From contig JARHVB010000027.1 in the NCBI GenBank assembly GCA_029222685.1, positions 104,408-168,407 of the forward strand: a DNA stretch of 64,000 nt, given 5' to 3'. Source of the DNA: Terripilifer ovatus. GTDB taxonomy: Bacteria; Pseudomonadota; Alphaproteobacteria; Rhizobiales; Beijerinckiaceae. The notes beneath the pieces were generated by a model. That model had not been told where the DNA came from. It worked only from the letters and a program-made list of their open reading frames with translations, and searched no databases. This document shows, in pieces, positions 1 through 9,200 of this stretch. The position numbers were made by a program, and so were the translations under genes. Every line of letters starts with the position of its first letter. Position 1 is the stretch's first letter.

Positions 1-444
1 TCCGAGATCGGCGGGTTCTTCAAGCAGTTCGAACTGGTGCTGATCGGGGCGGACGAAAGCGACATCCTGCGCCTGCGCACCAATGTGCGCGGCGAACAGG
101 TGTCGCTATTTCCCGTGCGGCTGCCGCAGGCGAAGATGCGCGAACTCTTCGTGTCCTATCTTGAGAAAGGCAATGCGCTGGCGAGGAAGCCGGAATTCTA
201 CCAGACGATCACGACCAACTGCACGACGGTGATCTTCCAGCTGGCGCGGCTGGTGGAGCCGGGCATGCCGATGGACTGGCGCATTCTCGTGTCAGGCTAT
301 GTGCCGGACTATCTCTACGAGCACGGAGCGCTGCTGACCCGCCTGCCGCTGGAGCAGGTGAAGCAGGGGGCGGTCATCTCCGCACGCGCGCAGGCCGCGG
401 CGGCGGCCGATTATTCGACGGTTATCCGCAGGCCCGTTCCGTGA
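1..444 (+). CDS. C-terminal part of a DUF4105 / Lnb N-terminal periplasmic domain protein (5' truncated)
   Basis: The reading frame is open from the first base of the window, so the gene starts upstream and only about 147 residues are visible. The fragment has the FYQTITTNCTT motif, with Thr-Asn-Cys, typical of the DUF4105 family (also called the Lnb N-terminal periplasmic domain), and an alanine-rich end after it. Proteins of this family are membrane or periplasmic and some resemble papain-like cysteine proteases; the cysteine in TTNC would be the candidate nucleophile. No biochemical function can be assigned from the fragment. It converges on the deaminase gene 10 bp downstream. Confidence 0.75.
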   Translation, partial: SEIGGFFKQFELVLIGADESDILRLRTNVRGEQVSLFPVRLPQAKMRELFVSYLEKGNALARKPEFYQTITTNCTTVIFQLARLVEPGMPMDWRILVSGYVPDYLYEHGALLTRLPLEQVKQGAVISARAQAAAAADYSTVIRRPVP

Positions 445-454
445 GAGTGTGCTC

Positions 455-940
455 TCATTTATGATCGGGGCGATGACGCTGAACATGTAGTTGGCGTATG
501 TCGTCGGAAAGCTCCTCGACCGGACCGTCAACGATCGTATCGCGGATGACGTCCTGTATCGACAGTCTGCGGACTTTCGACGGCGGCACGCCAAGTTCGG
601 CCATCCAGCCGGCGAGCTGGGTTGAAGAACTGATGTAGACGATACGGCCCAGGCCGACCCATCCATGGGCGGCGGCGCACATGGAGCAATGTTCTCCCGA
701 TGTGTAGACCGTGGCCTTGCCGCGCTCTTCCAGCGGCATGTTCTCAGCGGCCCAGCGCGCAAGGGCGAATTCCGGATGGCGTGTCAGGTCGCCGCTCGAA
801 GACCGGTTGTAGTCCTCTCTCAGCACGTCGCCGTTGGCGGCGACGAGAATGGAGCCGAAAGGCGGATTGCCTTCGCTGAGGGCAATGCGCGCGAGTTCGA
901 CGCAGCGCCGCAGGTGCTTCATATCGATATCGTTTATCAT
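455..940 (-). CDS. nucleoside/guanine deaminase-like protein (cytidine deaminase superfamily)
   Basis: A 161-residue zinc-dependent deaminase fold protein. It shows the zinc-binding signature of the superfamily: His55-Pro-Glu57 (HPE in place of the usual HAE, Glu being the proton shuttle) and Cys85-Ser-Met-Cys88. The usual Pro before the first Cys is replaced by His (EHCSMC). Length fits the guanine deaminase / tRNA adenosine deaminase-like group, which deaminate free bases or nucleosides in the cytosol. The start was placed at 940 because GGAGATG lies 5-11 nt upstream of this ATG; the frame stays open to 1015 without a comparable site. Substrate cannot be told from the sequence. Confidence 0.8.
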   Translation of the reverse strand: MINDIDMKHLRRCVELARIALSEGNPPFGSILVAANGDVLREDYNRSSSGDLTRHPEFALARWAAENMPLEERGKATVYTSGEHCSMCAAAHGWVGLGRIVYISSSTQLAGWMAELGVPPSKVRRLSIQDVIRDTIVDGPVEELSDDIRQLHVQRHRPDHK

Positions 941-1071
941 CAAGCATCTCCATCCGTATCCCTTATGGTTATCGAGCCGCCCCCAATCGTCAAATCCTCG
1001 ATCGGGGCCGCGCATATGCGAACCGAACGCTCCGGGACGCGTTGTTATGCAAACCCACAGGAGTTTGCGCC

Positions 1072-2094
1072 ATGGCCCAGCCGAAAAACCGCGTCCAGCA
1101 GATGTTCAAGCCGGAATTCCGCTTCGGCCTAGGCGGTGTTCCGCTGGGGAATGAATTCAACAAGATCACGGACAAGGATGCGGAGGCGACGCTGGAGGCG
1201 GCGTGGAGCGTGGGCATTCGTTATTTCGACGTCGCGCCCTGGTACGGTTTCGGCCTTTCCGAACGGCGCTTCGGTCATTTTCTGCATAACCAGAAACGGA
1301 GCGATTACCTTCTGTCATCGAAGGTCGGCAAGCTGTTCAAGGCGTCGAAAAACAATCGCCACGCGGAGATTTTTCCGCTGTCGGATTCGCCCAACGACAT
1401 CGTGTTCGACTATACCGCCGACGGCGTGCGCCGGTCGATCGAGGACAGCCTCCAGCGCCTCGGCGTCGACAGTCTCGACATCGCCTTCGCCCATGATCTG
1501 TCGCCCGACTTCGCCTACTTCCCCAATGGCTGGGAAGAGCAGTTCAGGATCGCCGAACGAGGTGCGTTTCCGGCACTCTCGCGGATGCGCGAGGAGGGGA
1601 TCATCAAGGCCTGGGGCATCGGCGTGAACTGTCCGGAGCCGATCCTGCGCGTCATCGACGTCGCCGATCCGGATGTCTGTCTGTGTGCGGCTCAATATTC
1701 TCTCGTCGACCATGCGAACGCGGTGAACGAGGTGTTTCCGGCCGTGCGCGAGAAAGGCGTGTCGCTGGTCATCGGCTCGGCGCTGAACGCCGGCTTCATT
1801 TCGGGCAGCCCGCGCTACAACTACGGCAAGACGAACCACGAGATCGCTGCTGACAAGATCGACAAGCGGCGGCGGTTGCGGGAGGTCGCCGCGCGTCATG
1901 GGGTCGATCTACGGACGGCGGCACTGCAGTTCTCGGCAGCGCCGTATGTCGCCGTCGCACTCGTCGTTGGGGCCGGCAGCGCGCAGCAAGCCCAGGAAAA
2001 CTACAATTCGATGCAGGCCAAAGTTCCTGCCGCTTTCTGGCAGGAACTCAGGAGCGAGGGCCTGATCGACAAGGCCGCAGCGGTGCCGGCGTAA
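1072..2094 (+). CDS. aldo/keto reductase, D-threo-aldose 1-dehydrogenase / L-fucose dehydrogenase type
   Basis: A 340-residue NAD(P)-dependent oxidoreductase with the AKR tetrad visible: Asp53 and Tyr58 in DVAPWYGFGLSE, Lys84 in SSKVGK and His141 in FAHDLSPD. The DVAPWYGxGLSE block and the length are typical of the D-threo-aldose 1-dehydrogenase / L-fucose dehydrogenase / pyridoxal dehydrogenase branch, which oxidises C1 of aldose sugars or related aldehydes in the cytosol. The ATG at 1072 is preceded by CAGGAG at 9 nt. It stands alone between two minus-strand genes, so no pathway partner is evident and the sugar substrate is unknown. Confidence 0.88.
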   Translation: MAQPKNRVQQMFKPEFRFGLGGVPLGNEFNKITDKDAEATLEAAWSVGIRYFDVAPWYGFGLSERRFGHFLHNQKRSDYLLSSKVGKLFKASKNNRHAEIFPLSDSPNDIVFDYTADGVRRSIEDSLQRLGVDSLDIAFAHDLSPDFAYFPNGWEEQFRIAERGAFPALSRMREEGIIKAWGIGVNCPEPILRVIDVADPDVCLCAAQYSLVDHANAVNEVFPAVREKGVSLVIGSALNAGFISGSPRYNYGKTNHEIAADKIDKRRRLREVAARHGVDLRTAALQFSAAPYVAVALVVGAGSAQQAQENYNSMQAKVPAAFWQELRSEGLIDKAAAVPA

Positions 2095-2098
2095 GGCG

Positions 2099-2887
2099 TC
2101 ACGCCGCCGTCTGGTACCGCTTCGCCGCGTGTGATTGCGCGAAATTCGGCAGCATGGACAGCCGTGCTGTGTTGAACGCGCTCCACTGCGCGGCGTCGGG
2201 CAGGGGCGGGATGGTCACGGTCTCGCGGCGGTCGAAGCCGACCAGGGCGGCGTCCACCAGTTCTGAGACCTCCATGACACCCGTCAACGTGTTGACGTCG
2301 CGGCCGGACCGTTCCCAGATTTCGGTGCGTGTTGCGGCAGGCAGTACGGCCTGCACATAAACGCCCTTGCTCCCGAGTTCGAGCTGGAGGCTTTGGGAGA
2401 GGTAAAGCATGAAGGCTTTTGTCGCGCCGTAGACGCTCATGCCGAATTCCGGCGCAAGTCCGACGACAGAGGCGATGTTGATGATCGCGCCTTCGCCGGC
2501 GGCGGCGAAACGTGGCGCGACCGCGCCGGCAAGGCGGGAGGGGGCCGTGACATTGAGATCGATGAGCCTGGCGATGGCGTCCGGCGTCTGGTCTAGGAAT
2601 GCGCCTTCCAGCGCGGCGCCGGCATTGTTCAGCAGCACGCCGATGCGCGCGTCATCGCGCAACCTCGCCTCGACCGTTGAAATGTCCGCCGGTCTGGTGA
2701 GATCGGCCACGAGAATGTCGATTGAAACGCCGGTCTCGGCGCGCAGCCGCGCGGCAAGGCCGTTGAGCCGGGCGGCGTCGCGCGCCACCAGGACGAGATC
2801 GTGGCCGCGTCTGGCGAAGCGGTCCGCATAGACAGCACCAATGCCCGTCGAGGCGCCGGTGATCAGAACGGTGGGTTTGGCTGACAT
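2099..2887 (-). CDS. SDR family NAD(P)-dependent oxidoreductase
   Basis: A 262-residue classical short-chain dehydrogenase. The cofactor loop TGASTGIG is at residues 10-17, NNAG at 87-90, and the catalytic Ser140, Tyr153 and Lys157 sit in NIAS and YGATK. The substrate is unknown. It is transcribed divergently from the TetR gene at 2975, and the shared 87-bp region carries a repeated TCATGA motif, so it is probably the main target of that repressor. It ends 4 bp from the convergent aldo/keto reductase gene. Confidence 0.88.
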   Translation of the reverse strand: MSAKPTVLITGASTGIGAVYADRFARRGHDLVLVARDAARLNGLAARLRAETGVSIDILVADLTRPADISTVEARLRDDARIGVLLNNAGAALEGAFLDQTPDAIARLIDLNVTAPSRLAGAVAPRFAAAGEGAIINIASVVGLAPEFGMSVYGATKAFMLYLSQSLQLELGSKGVYVQAVLPAATRTEIWERSGRDVNTLTGVMEVSELVDAALVGFDRRETVTIPPLPDAAQWSAFNTARLSMLPNFAQSHAAKRYQTAA

Positions 2888-2903
2888 GATGGCAGTTCCT
2901 TAT

Positions 2904-2921
2904 TCATGATATTCATCATGA
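2904..2921. promoter_or_regulatory. putative TetR operator between SDR and TetR genes
   Basis: Two copies of the self-complementary hexamer TCATGA lie 6 bp apart (2904-2909 and 2916-2921) in the 87-bp divergent intergenic region, next to the SDR start. The spacing of 12 bp between centres and the position suit a TetR-family operator controlling both promoters. This is inferred from symmetry and position only. Confidence 0.35.
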
Positions 2922-2974
2922 TTGAATACATGACGATCATCATCTATATTGTCAAGAGGAGATCGGAGATAGAA

Positions 2975-3571
2975 ATGCGGGTCAGTCGCGAACAGGTTGC
3001 GGAGAATCGCCGGAAAATTCTGGAAGCTGCCGGCCGGCTGTTTCGGGAACGGGGTTTCGAGGCCGTGACTGTGGCGGACGTGATGCAGGCCGCCGGGCTC
3101 ACCCATGGTGGGTTCTACGGCTATTTCAAATCCAAGACGGACCTCATTGCTGAAGCGCTGGCGGACATTCTGGTCGGCCCGGGGCCGGATGCGGATCTCG
3201 CCGCCTATGCCGCCGGCTACCTGTCGCCGGCCCATCGCGCCAATGTCGCCGGCGGCTGCGCCACCGCCGCGCTGGCATCGGAGACGCTGCGCCAGGCGCC
3301 CGAGGCGCGCGCGGCGATGACGGCCGGGCTGCAGCAACAGATCGACGACTTGAGCCGGCATGCGCCGGGCGACAGCGCGGCAGCGCGCCGCCAAGCGGCC
3401 ATCGGGACCTGGGCGGCGATGGTCGGGGCGTTGATCCTTTCGCGCGTGAGCGATAATCGTGCACTGTCGGACGAGATACTTGACCAGACACGCGCGTGGC
3501 TGCGAGCCAAAGGGCAGAAGGCGAGGATGACGCCGTCATCTCGTACCGAGGCTGTGTCCAGATCAAAATAA
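2975..3571 (+). CDS. TetR/AcrR family transcriptional repressor
   Basis: A 198-residue regulator. The N-terminus (about residues 8-55) is a typical TetR DNA-binding domain, with a helix-turn-helix running through VADVMQAAGLTHGGFYGYF; the C-terminal ligand-binding part is divergent, as usual, and resembles regulators of oxidoreductase genes. The ATG at 2975 was chosen because GGAGAT precedes it by a few bases; the frame is open up to 2906. It is divergent from the SDR gene it likely represses, and the inducer is unknown. A GC-rich hairpin follows 35 bp after the stop codon. Confidence 0.87.
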   Translation: MRVSREQVAENRRKILEAAGRLFRERGFEAVTVADVMQAAGLTHGGFYGYFKSKTDLIAEALADILVGPGPDADLAAYAAGYLSPAHRANVAGGCATAALASETLRQAPEARAAMTAGLQQQIDDLSRHAPGDSAAARRQAAIGTWAAMVGALILSRVSDNRALSDEILDQTRAWLRAKGQKARMTPSSRTEAVSRSK

Positions 3572-3919
3572 TGGAATTTCTAGCTCTGTCCCGCCTTCAG
3601 CCCGCAGGCCGCCGCATTGGAGGCGGCCAAATAGAGGTCATCGGGGCTGCATCACGTTGCGATCGCGAGGAATCGCGTCGTGATCTCATCTCTTGTTCGA
3701 GCATCATCTCTTCGGAAAGCCGGTTTCCACTTTTCCGGATCATGCCCCAGCGAGGTGTCGAAATCCGTAGTCCTGATCTCATGCTGCCAGCGCGGCGTGC
3801 AGGTTTGTTCCCGCCAGAAAGTTCCATATAGTCAACAGATCGCTCCTTGCCGGATCGCTCCCTGCTTTCAGGCATGAGCGGTTCGAGGGGGCTTCTCGCT
3901 TTATGGAGCGTTCTGCGCG
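3572..3919. other. 348-bp intergenic region between TetR and porin genes
   Basis: No convincing gene. Besides the hairpin at 3607-3628 there is an imperfect inverted repeat at 3651-3684 (ATCACG and GCGAT arms with two mismatches around a 6-nt loop). The region must also carry the porin promoter, but no clear sigma-factor consensus was recognised. Confidence 0.5.
3607..3628 (+). terminator. GC-rich hairpin after the TetR gene, possible terminator
   Basis: GGCCGCC (3607-3613) and GGCGGCC (3622-3628) form a perfect 7-bp stem with an 8-nt loop, 35 bp downstream of the TetR stop. There is no run of T afterwards, so intrinsic termination is uncertain. Confidence 0.35.
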
Positions 3920-5353
3920 ATGCGCGGATGGTTGCGGGGCAAGATGATTGGATTTCCCGCTGCCGATTCAGCGCGAGCACCGCTTCATATCCCGCGGCAG
4001 CAACCGGCCAGGGGCTTGCCGTCCGCGCGATGCCATCTCGTCGCCCTGTGTCTGGCGTTCATGCAGGCCTCGGCCGCGCTGGCGCAGACGGCGGCGCCTG
4101 ACCAATCGAACGCGCAGCACCGGAACGAAAACGGCGAGATGCTCCGACCGGACTCCGATCCGGTGACATGGACGTTCACCTACAACAGCGACGTCAATGC
4201 GGACGTCAGCGGCGGCAACGGGACGGGCGGAGCCTATCTGCATCGGCTTGGCGTGATCGGTGACGCTGATCTCGACCGGTTGGTCGGCTGGCGCGCGGCG
4301 TCCGCCCACATCAGCATCCATGCCATCCAGGGCAGCGGTCTGTCCGCCCTGCGGGTCGGCAATGCTCTGGCGGTCAGTGGGATCGAAGCCGAGCCAGCCC
4401 TCAGGCTTTTCAACCTCTGGATCGAACAGAAGCTGGGCGATCACGTCTCCGTGCGTGCCGGCCAGTTTACCGCGGCGCAGGAATTTGCGGTCAGCACGAC
4501 AGCCAGTCTGTTCGTGAACTCCACATTCGGATGGCCGGGCAGTTTTGCCAACGATCTGCCAAGCGGTGGCCCGGCCTATCCGCTGTCGGCGCCGGGCGTA
4601 CGACTGGCGGCGGGTGCGGATGACAAGACGATGTTTCGCGTCGCCGCGTTTTCCGGCGACCCCGCCGGGAGAGGCGGCGGAGATCCACAGCGCCGGGATT
4701 TCTACGGTCTCAACGGCTTTCGCCTCCAGGGCAGGCCGTTTCTCATCGGCGAGATTCAGCGCTCCGCCGGTGGTCACGATCCGGCGTGGTCGCTCACGAT
4801 CGGCGGCTGGGTTCATCTCGATCGGTTCGACGATCTGGGTTACGACACCCGCGGCATTTCCCTTGCCTCGCCGCTGTCGAACGGCCAGCCGTTGCGGCAT
4901 GCAGGAAATTATGCGGTCTATGCGATGGCAGACGGACGTCTGTGGGACTGGGGTGCGCGCTCCGTCCATGGGTTCGTCCGGGCATCGGCCAGCCCCGCAG
5001 ACCGTAACGCTCTCGATCTTTATGTCGATGGAGGGCTATCCGTAACATCGTTGTTTACCACCCGCCCCAATGACGTTTTCGGCATCGGCTTTGCCATCGC
5101 CCGCACGTCTCCCCGGCTGCGGTCGTTGATCCGCGCCAGCGCCGAGATCGCCGGGACGCCCGTTTATCCGCCGGGTTTCGAAGGCGTCATCGAAGCCAGC
5201 TATCAACTGCAGTTAAAGCCGGGGCTGTATGTTCAGCCGAATATCCAGCTTGTGGTGCATCCGTCCGCCGCGATGCTGACCGATCCGGGCGGCTTTGACC
5301 GCACACCACGGAATGCCGTGGTCATCGGGATACGGACGTCTTTTCGACTCTAA
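3920..5353 (+). CDS. carbohydrate-selective porin, OprB family
   Basis: A 477-residue outer-membrane protein. A hydrophobic segment around residues 39-55 ends in ALA-Q, a plausible signal-peptidase I site, and the rest consists of alternating amphipathic strands with a terminal aromatic-rich strand (GIRTSFRL) as expected for a beta-barrel. The blocks around LGVIGDADLDRL and the C-terminal GFEGVIEASYQL are characteristic of OprB-type porins, which admit sugars. The leader is unusually long (about 38 residues before the hydrophobic core), so the true start may be internal, for example the ATG at 3944. The next gene follows after 14 bp, which suggests cotranscription. Confidence 0.8.
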   Translation: MRGWLRGKMIGFPAADSARAPLHIPRQQPARGLPSARCHLVALCLAFMQASAALAQTAAPDQSNAQHRNENGEMLRPDSDPVTWTFTYNSDVNADVSGGNGTGGAYLHRLGVIGDADLDRLVGWRAASAHISIHAIQGSGLSALRVGNALAVSGIEAEPALRLFNLWIEQKLGDHVSVRAGQFTAAQEFAVSTTASLFVNSTFGWPGSFANDLPSGGPAYPLSAPGVRLAAGADDKTMFRVAAFSGDPAGRGGGDPQRRDFYGLNGFRLQGRPFLIGEIQRSAGGHDPAWSLTIGGWVHLDRFDDLGYDTRGISLASPLSNGQPLRHAGNYAVYAMADGRLWDWGARSVHGFVRASASPADRNALDLYVDGGLSVTSLFTTRPNDVFGIGFAIARTSPRLRSLIRASAEIAGTPVYPPGFEGVIEASYQLQLKPGLYVQPNIQLVVHPSAAMLTDPGGFDRTPRNAVVIGIRTSFRL

Positions 5354-5367
5354 ACAGAAAGCGCAGC

Positions 5368-6063
5368 ATGCCCATTTTTCCGCAGGATATTTTCACCGAA
5401 CCGACCGATGTGGACCCCGATACATTGGCAAACCTTGGTCCGCTCCGCCGCCTTGCCGGCACGTGGGAGGCTCGCAAGGGTGTCGACATCAATCCCAAAG
5501 CCGGAGGACCTGAGCGCCGCGTCTTCATCGAACGCAATGAACTCGAGCCGATCGATCCGCAGACCAACGGTCCACAACTGTTCTATGGTCTGCGCTATCA
5601 TGTTCACATTACCACGGAAGAGGAAGACACCACCTTTCACGACCAGACCGGCTATTGGCTGTGGGAGCCGGCCACGGGCCTGGTGTTGCAAACGGTCGCC
5701 ATTCCGCGCGGGCAGATCGCGATGGCGTCTGGTCAGGCGACCGCTGACGCAAACCGGCTGGTGCTGAGCGCAAAGCGCGGCCAGACCGACTATGGCATTT
5801 GCTCGACCGCTTTCCTAGAATACGCGTTCCGCACCGACAGCTACCAGATCGAGGTCATTTTCAACGCCGACGGCTCCTGGAGCTATGTCACGGACACCGT
5901 GCTGAGCGTGCGCGGCAGGCCGGCTCCGTTCACGCATCGCGACCAGAGCACGCTCGTGAAGATCAAAGAGCCCGAGCCCAACCCGTTGGTCCGGATTTTT
6001 GCCGCGAAGCGGGCCGCAGGCGGAAATTCGGGCGATGTAGCCAAGGCCGAGGTAGAAGATTAA
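5368..6063 (+). CDS. heme-binding beta-barrel (nitrobindin/FABP-like) family protein
   Basis: A 231-residue soluble protein whose N-terminal part (PLRRLAGTWEARKG) has the GTWE strand-start typical of the lipocalin-like nitrobindin/THAP4 heme-binding barrel, and whose remaining strands (YHVHITTEEE, GYWLWEPATGLVLQTV, IEVIFNADGSWSYVTDT) fit that fold. Family members bind heme or small hydrophobic ligands, and some react with NO or peroxynitrite. No proximal heme ligand can be fixed by eye, so heme binding here is inference. It follows the porin gene closely and precedes the promoter region of the poly-HAMP kinase. Confidence 0.7.
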   Translation: MPIFPQDIFTEPTDVDPDTLANLGPLRRLAGTWEARKGVDINPKAGGPERRVFIERNELEPIDPQTNGPQLFYGLRYHVHITTEEEDTTFHDQTGYWLWEPATGLVLQTVAIPRGQIAMASGQATADANRLVLSAKRGQTDYGICSTAFLEYAFRTDSYQIEVIFNADGSWSYVTDTVLSVRGRPAPFTHRDQSTLVKIKEPEPNPLVRIFAAKRAAGGNSGDVAKAEVED

Positions 6064-6136
6064 AGGACTCGCCCGCGCTTTCCCGCATCGCGCGCGCGCC
6101 TGCGTTCGAATTTCGCCATCTTATTTGCCGATCTGC

Positions 6137-6161
6137 GGAACCTTCCCGTAAGTGGCGCGTT
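6137..6161 (+). promoter_or_regulatory. EcfG-type general stress promoter (GGAAC-N16-CGTT)
   Basis: GGAAC at 6137-6141 and CGTT at 6158-6161 are separated by exactly 16 nt, matching the consensus of the alphaproteobacterial general stress sigma factor EcfG (GGAAC-N16/17-CGTT). The site is 78 bp upstream of the poly-HAMP kinase start, within a 176-bp non-coding gap, and is oriented towards it. EcfG itself is not encoded in this window. Confidence 0.65.
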
Positions 6162-6239
6162 ACGAAAGGTTGGCCTAACTAGAAATCGGTCGGGCCGCAG
6201 CTGTACCAGGCACCTGCCTGGGGACGCGGGGGACTTGCC

Positions 6240-9200
6240 ATGAACGTCGAACTGCCGCGCGATCGACTGGATCGCCGACATATCCTGATGGCGCTACGGG
6301 CCTTCCGCCGGGGTGATTTCTCCGTCCGCCTGCCGATGCCACTCGACGGTCTCGACGCGGATATCGCGGAGACCTTTAATGAAATCGTCGAAATCAATCA
6401 GCAACTGACGAAAGAGTTCCAAAGGCTGTCGCAGGTCGTCGGCAAGGACGGCAGGATCGGCGAGCGGGGCCTTGTGCGTAGTGCGACGGGCGGCTGGGAG
6501 ACAAGCATCCACTCCGTCAACACCCTCATCGAGGACATGGTGCAGCCGACCGCCGAGGTGGCGCGGGTCATCGGGGCCGTCGCCAAGGGCGACCTGTCGC
6601 AACAGATGATGGTGGAGATCGACGGCCGGCGCCTGCGCGGCGAATTCCTGCGCATCGGCAAGATCGTCAATACCATGGTCGATCAGCTCGCCTCCTTCAC
6701 CTCGGAAGTGACGCGTGTCGCCCGCGAGGTCGGCACCGAGGGCAAGCTCGGCGGCCAGGCGAAGGTCAAGGGCGCTGCCGGCACGTGGAAGGACCTGACC
6801 GACAATGTCAACGCGATGGCCACCAACCTGACCAGCCAGGTGCGCAACATCGCCGAAGTCACCACGGCGGTCGCCTCGGGCGACCTGTCGAAGAAGATCA
6901 CCGTCGACGTGAAGGGCGAGATCCTGGAGCTGAAGAACACCATCAACACGATGGTGGACCAGCTCAACTCCTTCGCCTCGGAAGTGACGCGCGTGGCGCG
7001 CGAGGTCGGCACGGAAGGCAAGCTCGGCGGCCAGGCGCGAGTCGAAGGCGTCGGCGGCACCTGGAAGGACCTGACCGACAACGTCAACCTGATGGCGGCG
7101 AACCTCACCGGCCAGGTCCGCAACATCGCCGAGGTGACCACGGCCGTGGCGCTCGGCGACCTGTCGAAGAAGATCACCGTCGACGTGCGCGGCGAAATTC
7201 TGGAGCTGAAGGACACCATCAACACGATGGTGGACCAGCTCAACTCGTTCGCCTCGGAAGTGACGCGCGTCGCCCGCGAGGTCGGCACCGAGGGCAAGCT
7301 CGGCGGCCAGGCGCAGGTGCGCGGCGTCGCCGGCACCTGGAAGGATCTCACCGACAACGTCAATCTGATGGCCGACAATCTAACCGGCCAGGTGCGCAAC
7401 ATCGCCGAGGTGACGACGGCCGTCGCCTCCGGCGATCTGTCGAAGAAGATCACTGTTGCCGTGCGCGGTGAAATCCTCGAGCTGAAGGACACCATCAACA
7501 CCATGGTGGACCAGCTCAACTCGTTCGCCTCGGAAGTGACGCGCGTGGCGCGTGAAGTGGGTACCGAAGGCAAGCTCGGAGGCCAGGCCGACGTGAAGGG
7601 CGTCGGCGGCACCTGGAAGGATCTCACCGACAACGTCAACCTGATGGCGGCAAACCTCACCGGCCAGGTCCGCAACATCGCCGAAGTGACCACCGCCGTG
7701 GCGCGCGGCGACCTGTCGAAGAAGATCACCGTCGACGTGAAGGGCGAAATCCTCGAGTTGAAGAACACCGTCAACACGATGGTGGACCAGCTCAACTCCT
7801 TCGCCTCGGAAGTGACGCGCATGGCGCGCGAGGTGGGCTCGGAAGGCAAGCTCGGCGGACAGGCGCATGTGGAAGGCGTCGCCGGCACGTGGAAAGACCT
7901 GACCGACAACGTCAACGCCATGGCCGGCAATCTCACCGTTCAGCTTCGCGACGTGTCCAAGGTGGCGACCGCGATTGCCACCGGCGACCTGACGCAGAAG
8001 ATCACCGTCGACGCGCAGGGCGAGATCCTGCAGATCAAGGACGTGATCAACACGATGGTGGACCAGCTCAACTCGTTCGCCTCGGAAGTGACGCGCGTGG
8101 CGAGGGAGGTGGGCTCCGACGGCAAGCTCGGCGGCCAGGCGCAGGTGCGCGGCGTCGCCGGCACGTGGAAAGATCTGACCGACAACGTCAACGCCATGGC
8201 GGCGAACCTGACCGGCCAGGTGCGCAACATCGCCGAAGTGACGACGGCGGTCGCCTCCGGCGACCTGTCGAAGAAGATCACCGTCGACGTGCGCGGCGAA
8301 ATCCTCGAGCTGAAGGACACCATCAACACGATGGTGGACCAACTCAACTCGTTCGCTTCGGAAGTGACGCGCGTGGCGCGCGAAGTCGGCACCGAGGGTA
8401 AGCTCGGCGGCCAGGCGCAGGTGCGCGGCGTTGCCGGCACCTGGAAGGACCTGACCGACAACGTCAACCTGATGGCCGACAACCTGACCGGCCAGGTGCG
8501 CAACATCGCCGACGTGACCACGGCGGTCGCGCGCGGCGACCTGTCGAAGAAGATCACCGTCGACGTGAAGGGCGAAATCCTCGAGCTCAAATCCACCATC
8601 AATACCATGGTCGATCAGCTCAACTCCTTTGCCGGCGAGGTGACGCGCGTGGCGCGCGAAGTCGGCACGCAGGGCAAGCTCGGCGGCCAGGCCCGCGTCG
8701 AGGGCGTTGCCGGCACCTGGAAGGACCTGACCGACAACGTCAACCTGATGGCGACCAACCTGACCAACCAGGTGCGCGGCATCGCCGAGGTGGTGACGGC
8801 GGTGGCGCAAGGCAACCTGAAGCGCAAACTGGCGGTGGACGCCAAAGGCGAAATTGCCTCGCTTGCCGATACCATCAACGGCATGATCGAGACGCTCGCG
8901 ACCTTCGCCGACCAGGTGACCAACGTGGCGCGCGAGGTCGGCATCGAAGGCAAGCTCGGTGGCCAGGCGCGTGTGCCGGGCGCGGCGGGACTGTGGCGCG
9001 ACCTCACCGACAATGTGAACCAGCTTGCAGCGAACCTGACGACGCAGGTGCGCGCCATCGCCGAAGTCTCCACCGCCGTGACCAAGGGCGACCTGACCCG
9101 CTCGATCGCGGTCGAGGCCTCGGGTGAGGTTGCTGCGCTGAAGGACAATATCAACGAGATGATCCGCAACCTGAAGGATCAGACGTTGAAGAACGCCGAG

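Noticed and set aside
3496..3831. Plus-strand open frame after the TetR gene
   Set aside because: No ribosome site, no family pattern, overlaps the hairpin and the end of the TetR gene.
6669..9152. CRISPR array or minisatellite
   Set aside because: Units are 276 bp, contiguous without spacers, and in frame within a protein with HAMP motifs, so it is a coding repeat.
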